Positions 1 to 6,179 are shown, numbered from the stretch's first letter. The stretch: 6,216 bases of DNA from CAILLO01 sp964579735 (GCA_964579735.1 CAZOHH010000104.1:1-6216); one strand, 5' to 3'. Made by a program: numbers and translations. The notes: generated from the sequence alone by a model not told the origin.

Positions 1-43
1 TCCACTGATTCGCGGCTCGGTATACGCCTTCCCCCTCCTCATG

Positions 44-49
44 TATAAT
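44..49 (+). promoter_or_regulatory. Candidate sigma-70-type -10 box for the six-gene operon
   Basis: A perfect TATAAT hexamer lies 44 bp before the first start codon, in an otherwise GC-rich leader. A TG precedes it directly rather than with the one-base gap of a true extended -10. No convincing TTGACA-like -35 exists at 16-18 bp; the closest positions read TATACG-like sequence. The predicted transcription start would be about 55-57. The -10 match is seen directly; promoter activity is inferred, and transcription may also enter from further upstream. Confidence 0.4.
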
Positions 50-57
50 CTTTCCGA

Positions 58-73
58 CGAGGCAGACGCCTCG
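58..73 (+). promoter_or_regulatory. Leader hairpin at the predicted 5' end of the mRNA
   Basis: CGAGGC (58-63) and GCCTCG (68-73) form a perfect 6-bp GC-rich stem with an AGAC loop. If transcription starts 6-8 bases after the TATAAT box, this hairpin sits at or within 1-2 bases of the mRNA 5' end. A second complementarity, TTTCCG (51-56) with CGGAAA (81-86), would enclose it and cover part of the Shine-Dalgarno, but only if transcription starts upstream of 51. Function is inferred. Confidence 0.35.
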
Positions 74-93
74 CCTCGAACGGAAAGGAACCC

Positions 94-1962
94 ATGACGA
101 GTATCGATATCCCGCGCAGGATCCTGCGCAAGGTCGCGAAGCCGGCGCGCTACGTCGGCGGCGAGAAGAACGCCGTGCGGAAGGACCTCCCCGAGCCCGG
201 CAGCGCCGCGGCTCTGACCTTCAAGCGCTTCGCCTTCTGCTTCCCCGACGTCTACGAGATCGGCATGTCCCACCCCGGCCTGCGCATCCTGTACCACGTG
301 CTCAACCGTCGCGCCGATACCTGGTGCGAGCGCGTGTTCGCCCCCTGGACCGACATGGAGGACGCAATGCGGAAGGAGGGGCTTCCCCTCTTCTCGATCG
401 AGTCGCGGACGCGGCTGTCCGACTTCGATTTCGTGGGCTTCACGCTGCAGTATGAACTGTCCTTCCCGAACATCCTCAACATGCTCGAGCTTGGCGGGAT
501 TCCTTTGCGCACCGCGGCCCGCGGAGAGGGGGACCCGTTCGTGATCGCCGGCGGCCCCTGCGCCTACAACGTCGAGCCCATGGCCGACTTCTTCGACCTT
601 GTCGTGATGGGGGAGGCCGAGGAGGTGCTCGACGAGCTGATGGAGGCGCACAGCGCCTGGCTTCTGGCGGGCGGTGGCCCCCGCACGTCCTTCCTCGCGA
701 AGGCGGCCGGCATCGGGGGAGTCTACGTGCCCTCCTTCTACGACGTTACCTACAACGAAGACGGAACCGTGGCCAGCGTATTGCCCAACCGCCCCGAGGC
801 ACCACCCCGTGTGCTCAAGCGCATCGTGCTGGACCTCGACGCCGCCGGATTTCCCGAGGCCGACCTCGTCCCCAACATGGAGGTCGTCCACGACCGGGTC
901 TTCCTCGAGCTCTTCCGCGGCTGCATCCGCGGCTGCCGCTTCTGCCAGGCGGGTTTCGTCTACCGGCCCGTCCGCGAGCGGAGCCCCGGCTCCTTGAAGG
1001 CTCAGGCGCTCGCCGCCCAGGCCGCCACCGGCTACGAGGAGGTCGGCCTGCTGTCCCTGTCGACCAGCGACTACACCGGTCTCGCGGAGCTGACGGACGG
1101 CCTCGTCGAAGCGCTCGACGAACAGCGCGTCAATCTGTCCTTGCCCTCGCTGCGCGTGGACTCCGTGTCCCTCGAACTGATGGAGAAGGCGTCCAAGGTG
1201 CGCAAGAGCGGCCTGACCTTCGCACCGGAAGCCGGCTCGCAGCGATTGCGCGACGTCGTCAACAAGGGCGTGGTCGAAGAGGATCTGATGCGCTCCATGC
1301 GCCTCGCCTTCGAGGGCGGCTGGAACGGCGCGAAACTGTACTTCATGCTCGGCCTGCCGACCGAGACCCGGGAGGACGTCGAGGGAATCGCCGTCCTCGC
1401 CAACAAGATCGAGTCGATCTGGCGTAGCCTCCCCCGCGAGGTCCGCCACCGCCCCCTCGACCTGAACGTCAGCACGTCCATGTTCGTCCCGAAGCCGTTC
1501 ACCCCCTTCCAGTGGGAGCCGCAGGACGCCATGGACGCGATGCGCGAGAAGCAGCAGCTCCTGCGCGGACTTCTGCGCAGCCGCGCGATCCGCTACCAGT
1601 GGCATGACATGGCCCAGTCCCACTTCGAGGGCGTCCTCGCCCGCGGCGACCGCCGCCTCGGTGCCGTGCTCGAGGAGGGCGTCAAGCGAGGCCGGAGATT
1701 CGACTCCTGGGACGACTGCTTCAAGCTCGACGTCTGGCTCGCCATCATGGCCGAACAGGGACTCGACCCCGCCTTCTATGCCAACCGCCGCCGCGAATAC
1801 GACGAGGTGCTCCCTTGGGACCACATCGACGTCGGCGTGACGCGAGACTTCCTCGAGCGCGAAAGCCGCGCCGCGAACGCCGGCGAAACGACGGAGAACT
1901 GCCGGGAAGGCTGTGCAGGATGCGGAGCGACGGTCTTCGGGGGAGGGGTCTGCTTTGAGTGA
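94..1962 (+). CDS. B12-binding-like radical SAM protein, TIGR03960 family
   Basis: This 622-residue protein is a YgiQ-like radical SAM enzyme of the uncharacterised TIGR03960 type. Residues about 40-190 form the degenerate cobalamin-binding-like N-terminal domain, with the family signature GGPCAYNVEPMADFFD near 153-168 and MGEAEE at 172-177. The radical SAM core starts at FRGCIRGCRFC; C277, C281 and C284 give the CxxxCxxC site for the [4Fe-4S]/SAM cluster. Typical core segments follow: SLSTSDYTGL (321-330), LPSLRVDS (350-357), FAPEAGSQRLRDVVNKG (376-392) and LYFMLGLPTET (415-425). The C-terminus adds C603, C607, C610 and C620, which could bind a second cluster. The ATG at 94 has the Shine-Dalgarno GGAAAGGAA (82-90) three bases upstream. 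In other bacteria this protein is next to, or fused with, the TIGR03936 protein encoded immediately downstream. Substrate and reaction are unknown; a role in RNA or ribosome metabolism is only suggested by neighbours. Confidence 0.93.
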   Translation: MTSIDIPRRILRKVAKPARYVGGEKNAVRKDLPEPGSAAALTFKRFAFCFPDVYEIGMSHPGLRILYHVLNRRADTWCERVFAPWTDMEDAMRKEGLPLFSIESRTRLSDFDFVGFTLQYELSFPNILNMLELGGIPLRTAARGEGDPFVIAGGPCAYNVEPMADFFDLVVMGEAEEVLDELMEAHSAWLLAGGGPRTSFLAKAAGIGGVYVPSFYDVTYNEDGTVASVLPNRPEAPPRVLKRIVLDLDAAGFPEADLVPNMEVVHDRVFLELFRGCIRGCRFCQAGFVYRPVRERSPGSLKAQALAAQAATGYEEVGLLSLSTSDYTGLAELTDGLVEALDEQRVNLSLPSLRVDSVSLELMEKASKVRKSGLTFAPEAGSQRLRDVVNKGVVEEDLMRSMRLAFEGGWNGAKLYFMLGLPTETREDVEGIAVLANKIESIWRSLPREVRHRPLDLNVSTSMFVPKPFTPFQWEPQDAMDAMREKQQLLRGLLRSRAIRYQWHDMAQSHFEGVLARGDRRLGAVLEEGVKRGRRFDSWDDCFKLDVWLAIMAEQGLDPAFYANRRREYDEVLPWDHIDVGVTRDFLERESRAANAGETTENCREGCAGCGATVFGGGVCFE

Positions 1963-2689
1963 CGGAAGACCGGTCCACAAGGCGAAACGCCCCGAGGGCG
2001 CCACGAACCGACCCAACGCCGAACCGGGTCTCACGATGCGCGTGCGCTTCTCCCGCGAGGGGGCGCCGTCCTACCTCGCCCACCTCGACATGATGCGCAT
2101 GTTCGAGCGCTCCCTGCGCCGGACGAGCATATCACTGGCGTTTACCCAGGGCTTCAATCCCCATCCCGTGATGAACTTCGCCCTGCCCCTCGGCGTCGGC
2201 GTCGATACCGAAGCCGACTTCGCCGACTTCGCTCTGACCGCCGCGATCGACCCGGACGCCTTCCGCGAACGGATGAACGTCGCGCTGCCCGAGGGCATCC
2301 GCATCCTCGACGCCAGGGTGGCTCCGGAAGGCGGCGATAGCCTCATGGCCTCCGTGCACGCCGCGATGTACCGACTTCGTGGCCCCGGCCTCGTCGCCGC
2401 GGCTTCCCGCCTGCCGGTCGAAGGACCGCTGCCGGTGGGGAAGAAGGGCAAGGAGGGCGTGAAGATCGTCGACGTCCGTCCGCTCCTGCTCGGCGTGGAG
2501 AGCGAAGGAGACGGCACACTGCGCCTCCTCGCGAAGGCCGGAAGCCGGGAGAACCTGCGCCCAGACCTGTTCCTCCAGGCCCTCGCGGACCACGCCGGAC
2601 TGTCCCAGGACGAGGCCGACGATGCGGAGATCCGCCGGTTGGTCCTGTTCACGGCCGCCCCGGACGGGAGTCTGATCCCCCTATCATGA
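1955..2689 (+). CDS. TIGR03936 / DUF2344 radical SAM-associated protein
   Basis: The family is recognised by its conserved N-terminal core: MRVRFSREGAPSYLAHLDMM, then an arginine-rich helix (RSLRRT) and the signature GFNPHP, followed by LPLGVGVDTEADFADF. Its function is unknown, and it regularly accompanies or is fused to the upstream radical SAM family. The start is uncertain. TTG at 1955 has a very strong Shine-Dalgarno (GGGAGGGG, 1941-1948, 6 bases away) and overlaps the upstream stop by 8 bp, giving 244 residues with a 27-residue basic, Pro/Asn-containing extension before the core. ATG at 2036 matches the usual family N-terminus (217 residues), but has only a weak ribosome site and would leave a 73-bp gap in a tightly packed operon. 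I prefer 1955 on translation signals; the G-rich tract also encodes FGGGV of the upstream gene, so its SD role is not proven. The stop overlaps the next gene as ATGA. Confidence 0.87.
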   Translation: MSDGRPVHKAKRPEGATNRPNAEPGLTMRVRFSREGAPSYLAHLDMMRMFERSLRRTSISLAFTQGFNPHPVMNFALPLGVGVDTEADFADFALTAAIDPDAFRERMNVALPEGIRILDARVAPEGGDSLMASVHAAMYRLRGPGLVAAASRLPVEGPLPVGKKGKEGVKIVDVRPLLLGVESEGDGTLRLLAKAGSRENLRPDLFLQALADHAGLSQDEADDAEIRRLVLFTAAPDGSLIPLS

Positions 2690-3777
2690 ACACGGGCAGC
2701 CCGCCGCCGGAGGTCCTTGCGGTCTATCGCTCCACTGGAGCGCTCCGCATCGTCCTGCTGCGCGACGGCGGTCCCCTGGAGGTCCTGACCGGACCCGACC
2801 CGCTCGACCCGGCCGCCGCGGCGCAGCGCTCCCTCCAGGAGGGCGACCTCGTCCTCGGCGTCGTGAAGCAGGTCGTCAAGGAATTGTCCGCTGCCTTCGT
2901 CGACGTCGGCGAGGAGCACGCCGCCTTCCTGCCCCTTTCTGCCGCCCCTGTCGGGTGCAAGGCCGGGCAGCGCCTGGTGGTGCGCATCGAACGCCTCATG
3001 CCGGACGGGAAGGGGCACCGTGTGGACGCCCGCGTCTCCCTGGCGGGTCCCTATGCCGTCTACCGGCCTGGCGGCGCCCCGAACCGGCGCACTCTCCTCA
3101 AGTCCATGAGCCCGGAGGCCGCCGAGGCCGCTTTTTCGCATGACCTGCACCGCCTCACCGCGGAATGGGAGCGACTATCCACCGAGGCGGAGTCCGGTCC
3201 CGCGCCGCGACGCCTCGGAGACTATGGAGCTCCGCTGTACCGTGCCTTGTGCAGCCTCGCGGGCCCGCGCACCGGTTCGGTCCGTGTCGACGGCGCCGAC
3301 CTGTTCGCCTGCGTGCACGACGAGGCGGCGCGTCTGCTTCCTGAACTCCTTCCGCGGCTTTCCCTGTCGGTACCCGTCGGCGGTTACGGCCTCGAGGCCG
3401 TACTCGGACTCACCGACCTGCCTGACATGCTTCGCCGGCGCAAGGTCCACCTTCCCTCCGGCGGATCGCTTGTCCTCGACCGCACCGAGGCGCTCCACGT
3501 CCTCGACGTCAACAGCGGCAAGGACACGCGCAGCCGCGCAGGAGACCCTCTCGCCCTTCGCACCAACCTCGAAGCCGCGCGCGAGGCCGCCCGGCAGCTC
3601 CGCCTGCGCGACCTGCAGGGGATCATCCTCGTGGACTTCATCCGCATGAAGACGGACTCCGACCGCGAGGCCGTCGCAGCGGCGTTCCGCGAAGCCTCCG
3701 ACGGGGACCGCGCCAAGGTGAGGCTCGAAGGATTCACAAGACTCGGTCTGTTCGAAGCGACCCGCGGGTGGAACTGA
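2686..3777 (+). CDS. RNase E/G-family protein, short form lacking the Zn-link region
   Basis: This 363-residue protein belongs to the RNase E/G family of single-strand endoribonucleases that process rRNA and decay mRNA. Residues about 51-120 match the S1-like RNA-binding part (GDLVLGVVKQVVKELSAAFVDVG, about 53-75). Residues about 252-320 match the DNase I-like catalytic core: VHLPSGGSLVLDRTEAL, then LDVNSG with D274 and N276, TNLEAAREAARQLRLRDLQG, and VDF with D317. D274 and D317 correspond to the Mg2+ ligands D303 and D346 of E. coli RNase E and are also 43 residues apart. The protein then stops at GLFEATRGWN, so it lacks the CPxC Zn-link and the small C-terminal domain of E. coli RNase E/G (RNase G is about 489 residues). 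The usual 5'-sensor segment with an R-T-A motif is not recognisable; about 133-185 is divergent. ATG overlaps the previous stop (ATGA). It is probably a reduced paralogue or lineage-specific form; activity is uncertain. Confidence 0.88.
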   Translation: MNTGSPPPEVLAVYRSTGALRIVLLRDGGPLEVLTGPDPLDPAAAAQRSLQEGDLVLGVVKQVVKELSAAFVDVGEEHAAFLPLSAAPVGCKAGQRLVVRIERLMPDGKGHRVDARVSLAGPYAVYRPGGAPNRRTLLKSMSPEAAEAAFSHDLHRLTAEWERLSTEAESGPAPRRLGDYGAPLYRALCSLAGPRTGSVRVDGADLFACVHDEAARLLPELLPRLSLSVPVGGYGLEAVLGLTDLPDMLRRRKVHLPSGGSLVLDRTEALHVLDVNSGKDTRSRAGDPLALRTNLEAAREAARQLRLRDLQGIILVDFIRMKTDSDREAVAAAFREASDGDRAKVRLEGFTRLGLFEATRGWN

Positions 3778-3806
3778 CCCCGGGCGGAAGACTCCAGGAG
3801 GGTGAG

Positions 3807-4247
3807 ATGGATAGGAAGCAGAATGCTCTCGATACCCACGCCAGCGGCTTCAATTGCGCGCAGTCCGTTTTCTCGGCGCTCGCCGAGGGGACGGCGGTCG
3901 ACCGGAAGACGGCCCTGCGCGTCTCCGCCTGCTTCGGCGGCGGCATGCGCTGCGGCGAGGTCTGCGGCGCCGTCACCGGAGCCCTGATGGCACTCGGCGT
4001 CGACTCCGGGTTCGACGACGCGACCGACCTGGCCGCCAAGAACGCCGCGGCCGCGAAAGCGCGCGCGTTCAACGCGGCGTTCCGCGAGCGCCAGGGCACG
4101 CTGATCTGCCGGGAACTTCTCGGCGATGACCCGAGCACCCCCGAGGTCTTCACCCGACTGAAGGAAAGCGGTACGATGGGGCGGGTGTGCAACTCCGCCA
4201 TCGCCGACGCCGTCGAGATCGCGGAAACCCTGCGGGCCCGAGGATAA
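3807..4247 (+). CDS. C_GCAxxG_C_C family cysteine-rich protein
   Basis: This 146-residue protein matches the small C_GCAxxG_C_C family (TIGR01909/PF09719 type). It shows GFNCAQSV (C17) near the N-terminus, ACFGGGMRCGEVCGAVTGALMALG (C42, C49, C53), a later ICRELLG (C101), and C128 before the closing helix AIADAVEIAETL. The spaced conserved cysteines suggest metal or Fe-S binding or thiol redox chemistry; related segments have been noted in split-Soret cytochrome c proteins, but no CxxCH haem site is present here. There is no signal peptide or membrane segment, so it should be cytoplasmic. ATG at 3807 has the Shine-Dalgarno AGGAGG (3796-3801) five bases upstream, which favours it over the in-frame ATG at 3768 inside the preceding gene. 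It follows the RNase gene by 29 bp and precedes the ferredoxin gene by 38 bp, consistent with a shared transcript. Molecular function is unknown. Confidence 0.88.
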   Translation: MDRKQNALDTHASGFNCAQSVFSALAEGTAVDRKTALRVSACFGGGMRCGEVCGAVTGALMALGVDSGFDDATDLAAKNAAAAKARAFNAAFRERQGTLICRELLGDDPSTPEVFTRLKESGTMGRVCNSAIADAVEIAETLRARG

Positions 4248-4285
4248 CAAAGGAATCCCAAGCATCCACGAAGGAGGAATGCGCC

Positions 4286-5611
4286 ATGGCCCACCGCACG
4301 CTCAAGACTTCGTACAGCAGCCTGACCGATCGCCTGAACCGCATGCCGCAGGGAGCGCCCCCGAGTGAATCGCTCAACGCCATCCTTCGGCTTCTCGTCA
4401 CCGAGCGCGAAGCCGAACTCCTCTCGAAGATGCCCCTCCTTCCGTTCACCGCGGAGAAGGCGGCCGGTCTCCTGAAGTGGAGCCTCGTCGACACGGCAGC
4501 AGCCCTGGACGAGCTTTGTTCCCGCGCCATCCTTCTCGACATCGAGAAACCCGAAGGCAGGATCTACATGTTCCCGCCACCCATGGCCGGCTTCTTCGAG
4601 TTCTCCCTGATGCGCATGCGGGGGGACATCGATCAGAAACTCCTCTCCGAGCTGTTCTACCAGTACTTGAATGTCGAGGAGGACTTCGTGCGCGAGCTCT
4701 TCGCCGTCGGGGACACGCACCTCGGACGCGCCTTCGTCAACGAGGCGGCCCTTGGCGTGCGCCCGGCCGCGAAGCCCGGCGTCGCCTCCGGCTCGGACGA
4801 CCTTACCGTGCTGGACTACGAGCGCACGAGCCATATCATCCGGACCGCGAAGTTCCGCGGCGTCGGCACCTGCTATTGCCGGCACAAGATGATGCACGTC
4901 GGGAAGAACTGCGACGCACCCCTGGATATCTGCATGACCTTCGGAAACGTAGCGGACTCGCTGATCCGCCACGGCCATGCCCGCACGATGACGGAGTCCG
5001 AAGGACTCGCGCTTCTCGAGAAGGCCTATGACCACGACCTCGTGCAGTTCGGCGAGAACGAGCAGGAGGACCTGCCCTTCGTCTGCAACTGCTGCGGGTG
5101 CTGCTGCGAGGCGCTTCTCGCCATCCGCCGCTTCGGCACGCCGAACACCGTCAATACGACGAATTTCCTGCCCGTCGTCACCGAGTCCAACTGCAACGGC
5201 TGCGGCAAGTGCGTGAAGGCATGCCCGGTCGAAGCCATCGCGCTGGTGTCGGCACATGACCCGAAGAATCCGAACCGCCGCAAGGCGAAGGTCGACGAGG
5301 CCATGTGCCTCGGATGCGGCGTCTGCATCCGGAAGTGCGACCGGAGCGCGCTGTTCCTGCAGTCGCGCGGCAAGCGGGTCATCACGCCGGTGAACTCTGC
5401 GCACCGCACGGTCCTCATGGCCATCGAGCGCGGCAAACTGCAGAATCTGGTCTTCGAGAACCAGGCCCACGTGAGCCATCGGGCCATGGCCGCACTCCTG
5501 GGCGCGATCCTGCGCCTTCCGCCAACCAAGCAGATCCTGGCGAGCGAGCAGATGAAGTCCAAGTATCTCGTCGCGCTGATTCGCTCCGTGGACAAGAAGG
5601 AGGCCGCCTAA
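4286..5611 (+). CDS. Multi-cluster 4Fe-4S ferredoxin-domain protein with winged-helix-like N-terminus
   Basis: This 441-residue cytoplasmic protein has three parts. Residues about 30-95 look like a winged-helix fold (helices around LNAILRLL, AEKAAGLLKWS and AAALDELCSR, then a beta-wing ending in GRIYMFPPP), leading into FFEFSLMRMRG. Residues about 190-275 hold two unusual cysteine groups: CYCRH...CDAPLDIC (C196, C198, C209, C216, with H200 and H204) and CNCCGCCC (C267, C269, C270, C272, C273, C274). Residues 303-351 are a classical 2x[4Fe-4S] domain: C303/306/309 with C313-P, and C341/344/347/351. The C-terminal 90 residues are helical and cysteine-free. ATG at 4286 has AAGGAGG (4271-4277) eight bases upstream. 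Similar COG1145-type ferredoxins occur in anaerobes without an assigned role. Electron transfer is a safe inference from the clusters; DNA binding by the N-terminus is possible, but the fold can also be a protein-interaction module. The stop overlaps the next start as TAATG. Confidence 0.88.
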   Translation: MAHRTLKTSYSSLTDRLNRMPQGAPPSESLNAILRLLVTEREAELLSKMPLLPFTAEKAAGLLKWSLVDTAAALDELCSRAILLDIEKPEGRIYMFPPPMAGFFEFSLMRMRGDIDQKLLSELFYQYLNVEEDFVRELFAVGDTHLGRAFVNEAALGVRPAAKPGVASGSDDLTVLDYERTSHIIRTAKFRGVGTCYCRHKMMHVGKNCDAPLDICMTFGNVADSLIRHGHARTMTESEGLALLEKAYDHDLVQFGENEQEDLPFVCNCCGCCCEALLAIRRFGTPNTVNTTNFLPVVTESNCNGCGKCVKACPVEAIALVSAHDPKNPNRRKAKVDEAMCLGCGVCIRKCDRSALFLQSRGKRVITPVNSAHRTVLMAIERGKLQNLVFENQAHVSHRAMAALLGAILRLPPTKQILASEQMKSKYLVALIRSVDKKEAA

Positions 5612-5955
5612 TGAACACGACGAAGAAGAACCACAGGGTTGCGAAGGTACTGCTGCTGGCCGTGGCGGCATCGACCGCTCTTCTCCTCTCGGGCTGCCTG
5701 CCCGGAGACGGCACCTCGTCCGCCGGAGACCCCGCGGGGTTTCTCTGGGGGGTCTGGCACGGCTGGATCGCTCCTGTTTCGCTGATCATCGGGCTTTTCG
5801 ACCGGAGCATCCACGTCTATGAATCCGCCAACACGGGCTGGTGGTACGATTTCGGATTCTATATCGCCGTCGTGGGCGGCTTCGGCGGTCTTACGCTGTT
5901 CCGCAGGAAGAAGACCGTCATCCGCACGGTGCGGGAAGACCGCTCCCGGATCTAG
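5611..5955 (+). CDS. Small lipoprotein with two predicted membrane segments, unknown function
   Basis: This is a 114-residue envelope protein. Residues 1-28 are a lipoprotein signal peptide: basic n-region (KKNHRVAK), hydrophobic core (VLLLAVAASTALLL) and lipobox L26-S27-G28-C29, predicting lipidation at C29. Two hydrophobic segments follow: about 44-63 (FLWGVWHGWIAPVSLIIGLF) and about 81-97 (from FGFYIAVVGGF to LTLF). The end is strongly basic (RRKK at 98-101), which suggests a cytoplasmic C-terminus and hence inner-membrane retention. The WHGWIAP and NTGWWYDFGFY segments resemble a widespread small uncharacterised family as I remember it; no function is known to me. It is translationally coupled to the ferredoxin gene (TAATG), with GAAGGAGGCC about six bases upstream of the ATG as ribosome site. 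The coupling suggests it may anchor or assist the cytoplasmic Fe-S protein, but nothing in the sequence proves this. Confidence 0.87.
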   Translation: MNTTKKNHRVAKVLLLAVAASTALLLSGCLPGDGTSSAGDPAGFLWGVWHGWIAPVSLIIGLFDRSIHVYESANTGWWYDFGFYIAVVGGFGGLTLFRRKKTVIRTVREDRSRI

Positions 5956-5967
5956 ATCGTCGCGGCA

Positions 5968-5985
5968 CGGAATCCAGACATTCCG
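5968..5985 (+). other. Short hairpin downstream of the last operon gene
   Basis: CGGAAT (5968-5973) and ATTCCG (5980-5985) form a perfect 6-bp stem with a 6-base loop, 13 bp after the stop codon. The following CACTTCTTCCT is pyrimidine-rich but is not a proper T run. It could act as an mRNA 3'-end stabiliser ahead of the stronger hairpin at 6005, or be incidental. Confidence 0.25.
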
Positions 5986-6004
5986 CACTTCTTCCTGTCC
6001 ATGG

Positions 6005-6036
6005 CACCGGCTTCTCCCGTTGAGGAGCCGGTGTTT
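6005..6036 (+). terminator. Probable intrinsic terminator of the operon
   Basis: CACCGGCTTCTC (6005-6016) pairs with GAGGAGCCGGTG (6022-6033), giving a 12-bp stem with one G-U pair and a five-base CCGTT loop. TTT follows at 6034-6036 and is then broken by ACC. It lies 50 bp after the lipoprotein stop and before the next promoter, where an operon end is expected. The stem is strong but the U tract is short, so efficiency is uncertain. There is no T run on the other side to suggest minus-strand use. Confidence 0.6.
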
Positions 6037-6074
6037 ACCGTACCCACCGAAATCCGGATGAAGCAGGTCGACTA

Positions 6075-6102
6075 TTGCATTCCCGCGGAGGCGTGGTAGA
6101 AT
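6075..6102 (+). promoter_or_regulatory. Extended -10 promoter for a gene beyond the operon
   Basis: A -35-like TTGCAT (6075-6080) and a -10 TAGAAT (6097-6102) are separated by 16 bp. TGG directly precedes the -10, giving the extended TGn-10 motif (TG at 6094-6095). Predicted transcription starts near 6108-6110, just before the tandem 15-bp repeats. Each element is one or two mismatches from consensus; activity is inferred. Confidence 0.5.
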
Positions 6103-6114
6103 CCAATCATGGAA

Positions 6115-6150
6115 TGTTAAATATTCACACTTAGGTGTTAAATAGTCACA
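6115..6150. repeat. Tandem pair of 15-bp TGT...ACA repeats, 21 bp apart
   Basis: TGTTAAATATTCACA (6115-6129) and TGTTAAATAGTCACA (6136-6150) differ at one base and begin 21 bp apart, about two helical turns. Each is an imperfect palindrome with TGT/ACA ends. They lie in a locally AT-rich stretch (about 71% A+T over 6111-6166) unlike the rest of the window. Two readings fit: paired regulator sites covering the start region of the 6075-6102 promoter, or the terminal repeats of an IS21-like element, which typically begin with TG and carry multiple short repeats near each end. The sites resemble CRP/FNR-type or Rex-type boxes but are one base too short for either consensus. Confidence 0.55.
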
Positions 6151-6179
6151 TTCATATTGAACAGAAGGGGGGCGCCGGC

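Noticed and set aside
2071..3150. A 359-codon minus-strand open frame across the DUF2344 and RNase genes
   Set aside because: It is antisense to two family-supported genes, shows low-complexity R/S/G-rich composition and has no domain signature.
3768..3806. In-frame upstream ATG at 3768 as start of the C_GCAxxG_C_C gene
   Set aside because: It would overlap the RNase gene by 10 bp, lacks a good ribosome site, and adds 13 residues that precede the normal family start, whereas ATG 3807 has AGGAGG at ideal spacing.
4187..4285. Upstream in-frame extension of the ferredoxin gene into the preceding gene
   Set aside because: The extension is an arginine-rich out-of-frame reading of the previous gene, and ATG 4286 has a near-perfect AAGGAGG site.
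3734..5671. A very long (645-codon) open frame on the minus strand
   Set aside because: It lies opposite three well-supported genes, has no recognisable domain, and its open frame is explained by GC-rich third positions in the sense genes.
6029..6049. CGGTG (6029-6033) pairing with CACCG (6045-6049) as an antiterminator alternative to the 6005-6033 hairpin
   Set aside because: Only 5 bp with an 11-base loop, far weaker than the 12-bp terminator stem; likely chance complementarity.
6115..6150. The two short repeats as the start of a CRISPR array
   Set aside because: Only two 15-bp units with a 6-bp gap; CRISPR repeats and spacers are much longer and more numerous.
6115..6150. The repeats as CRP or Rex sites
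   Set aside because: CRP boxes have TGTGA-N6-TCACA and Rex boxes a four-base centre; both copies here are one base too short and carry TTA instead of TGA on the left arm.
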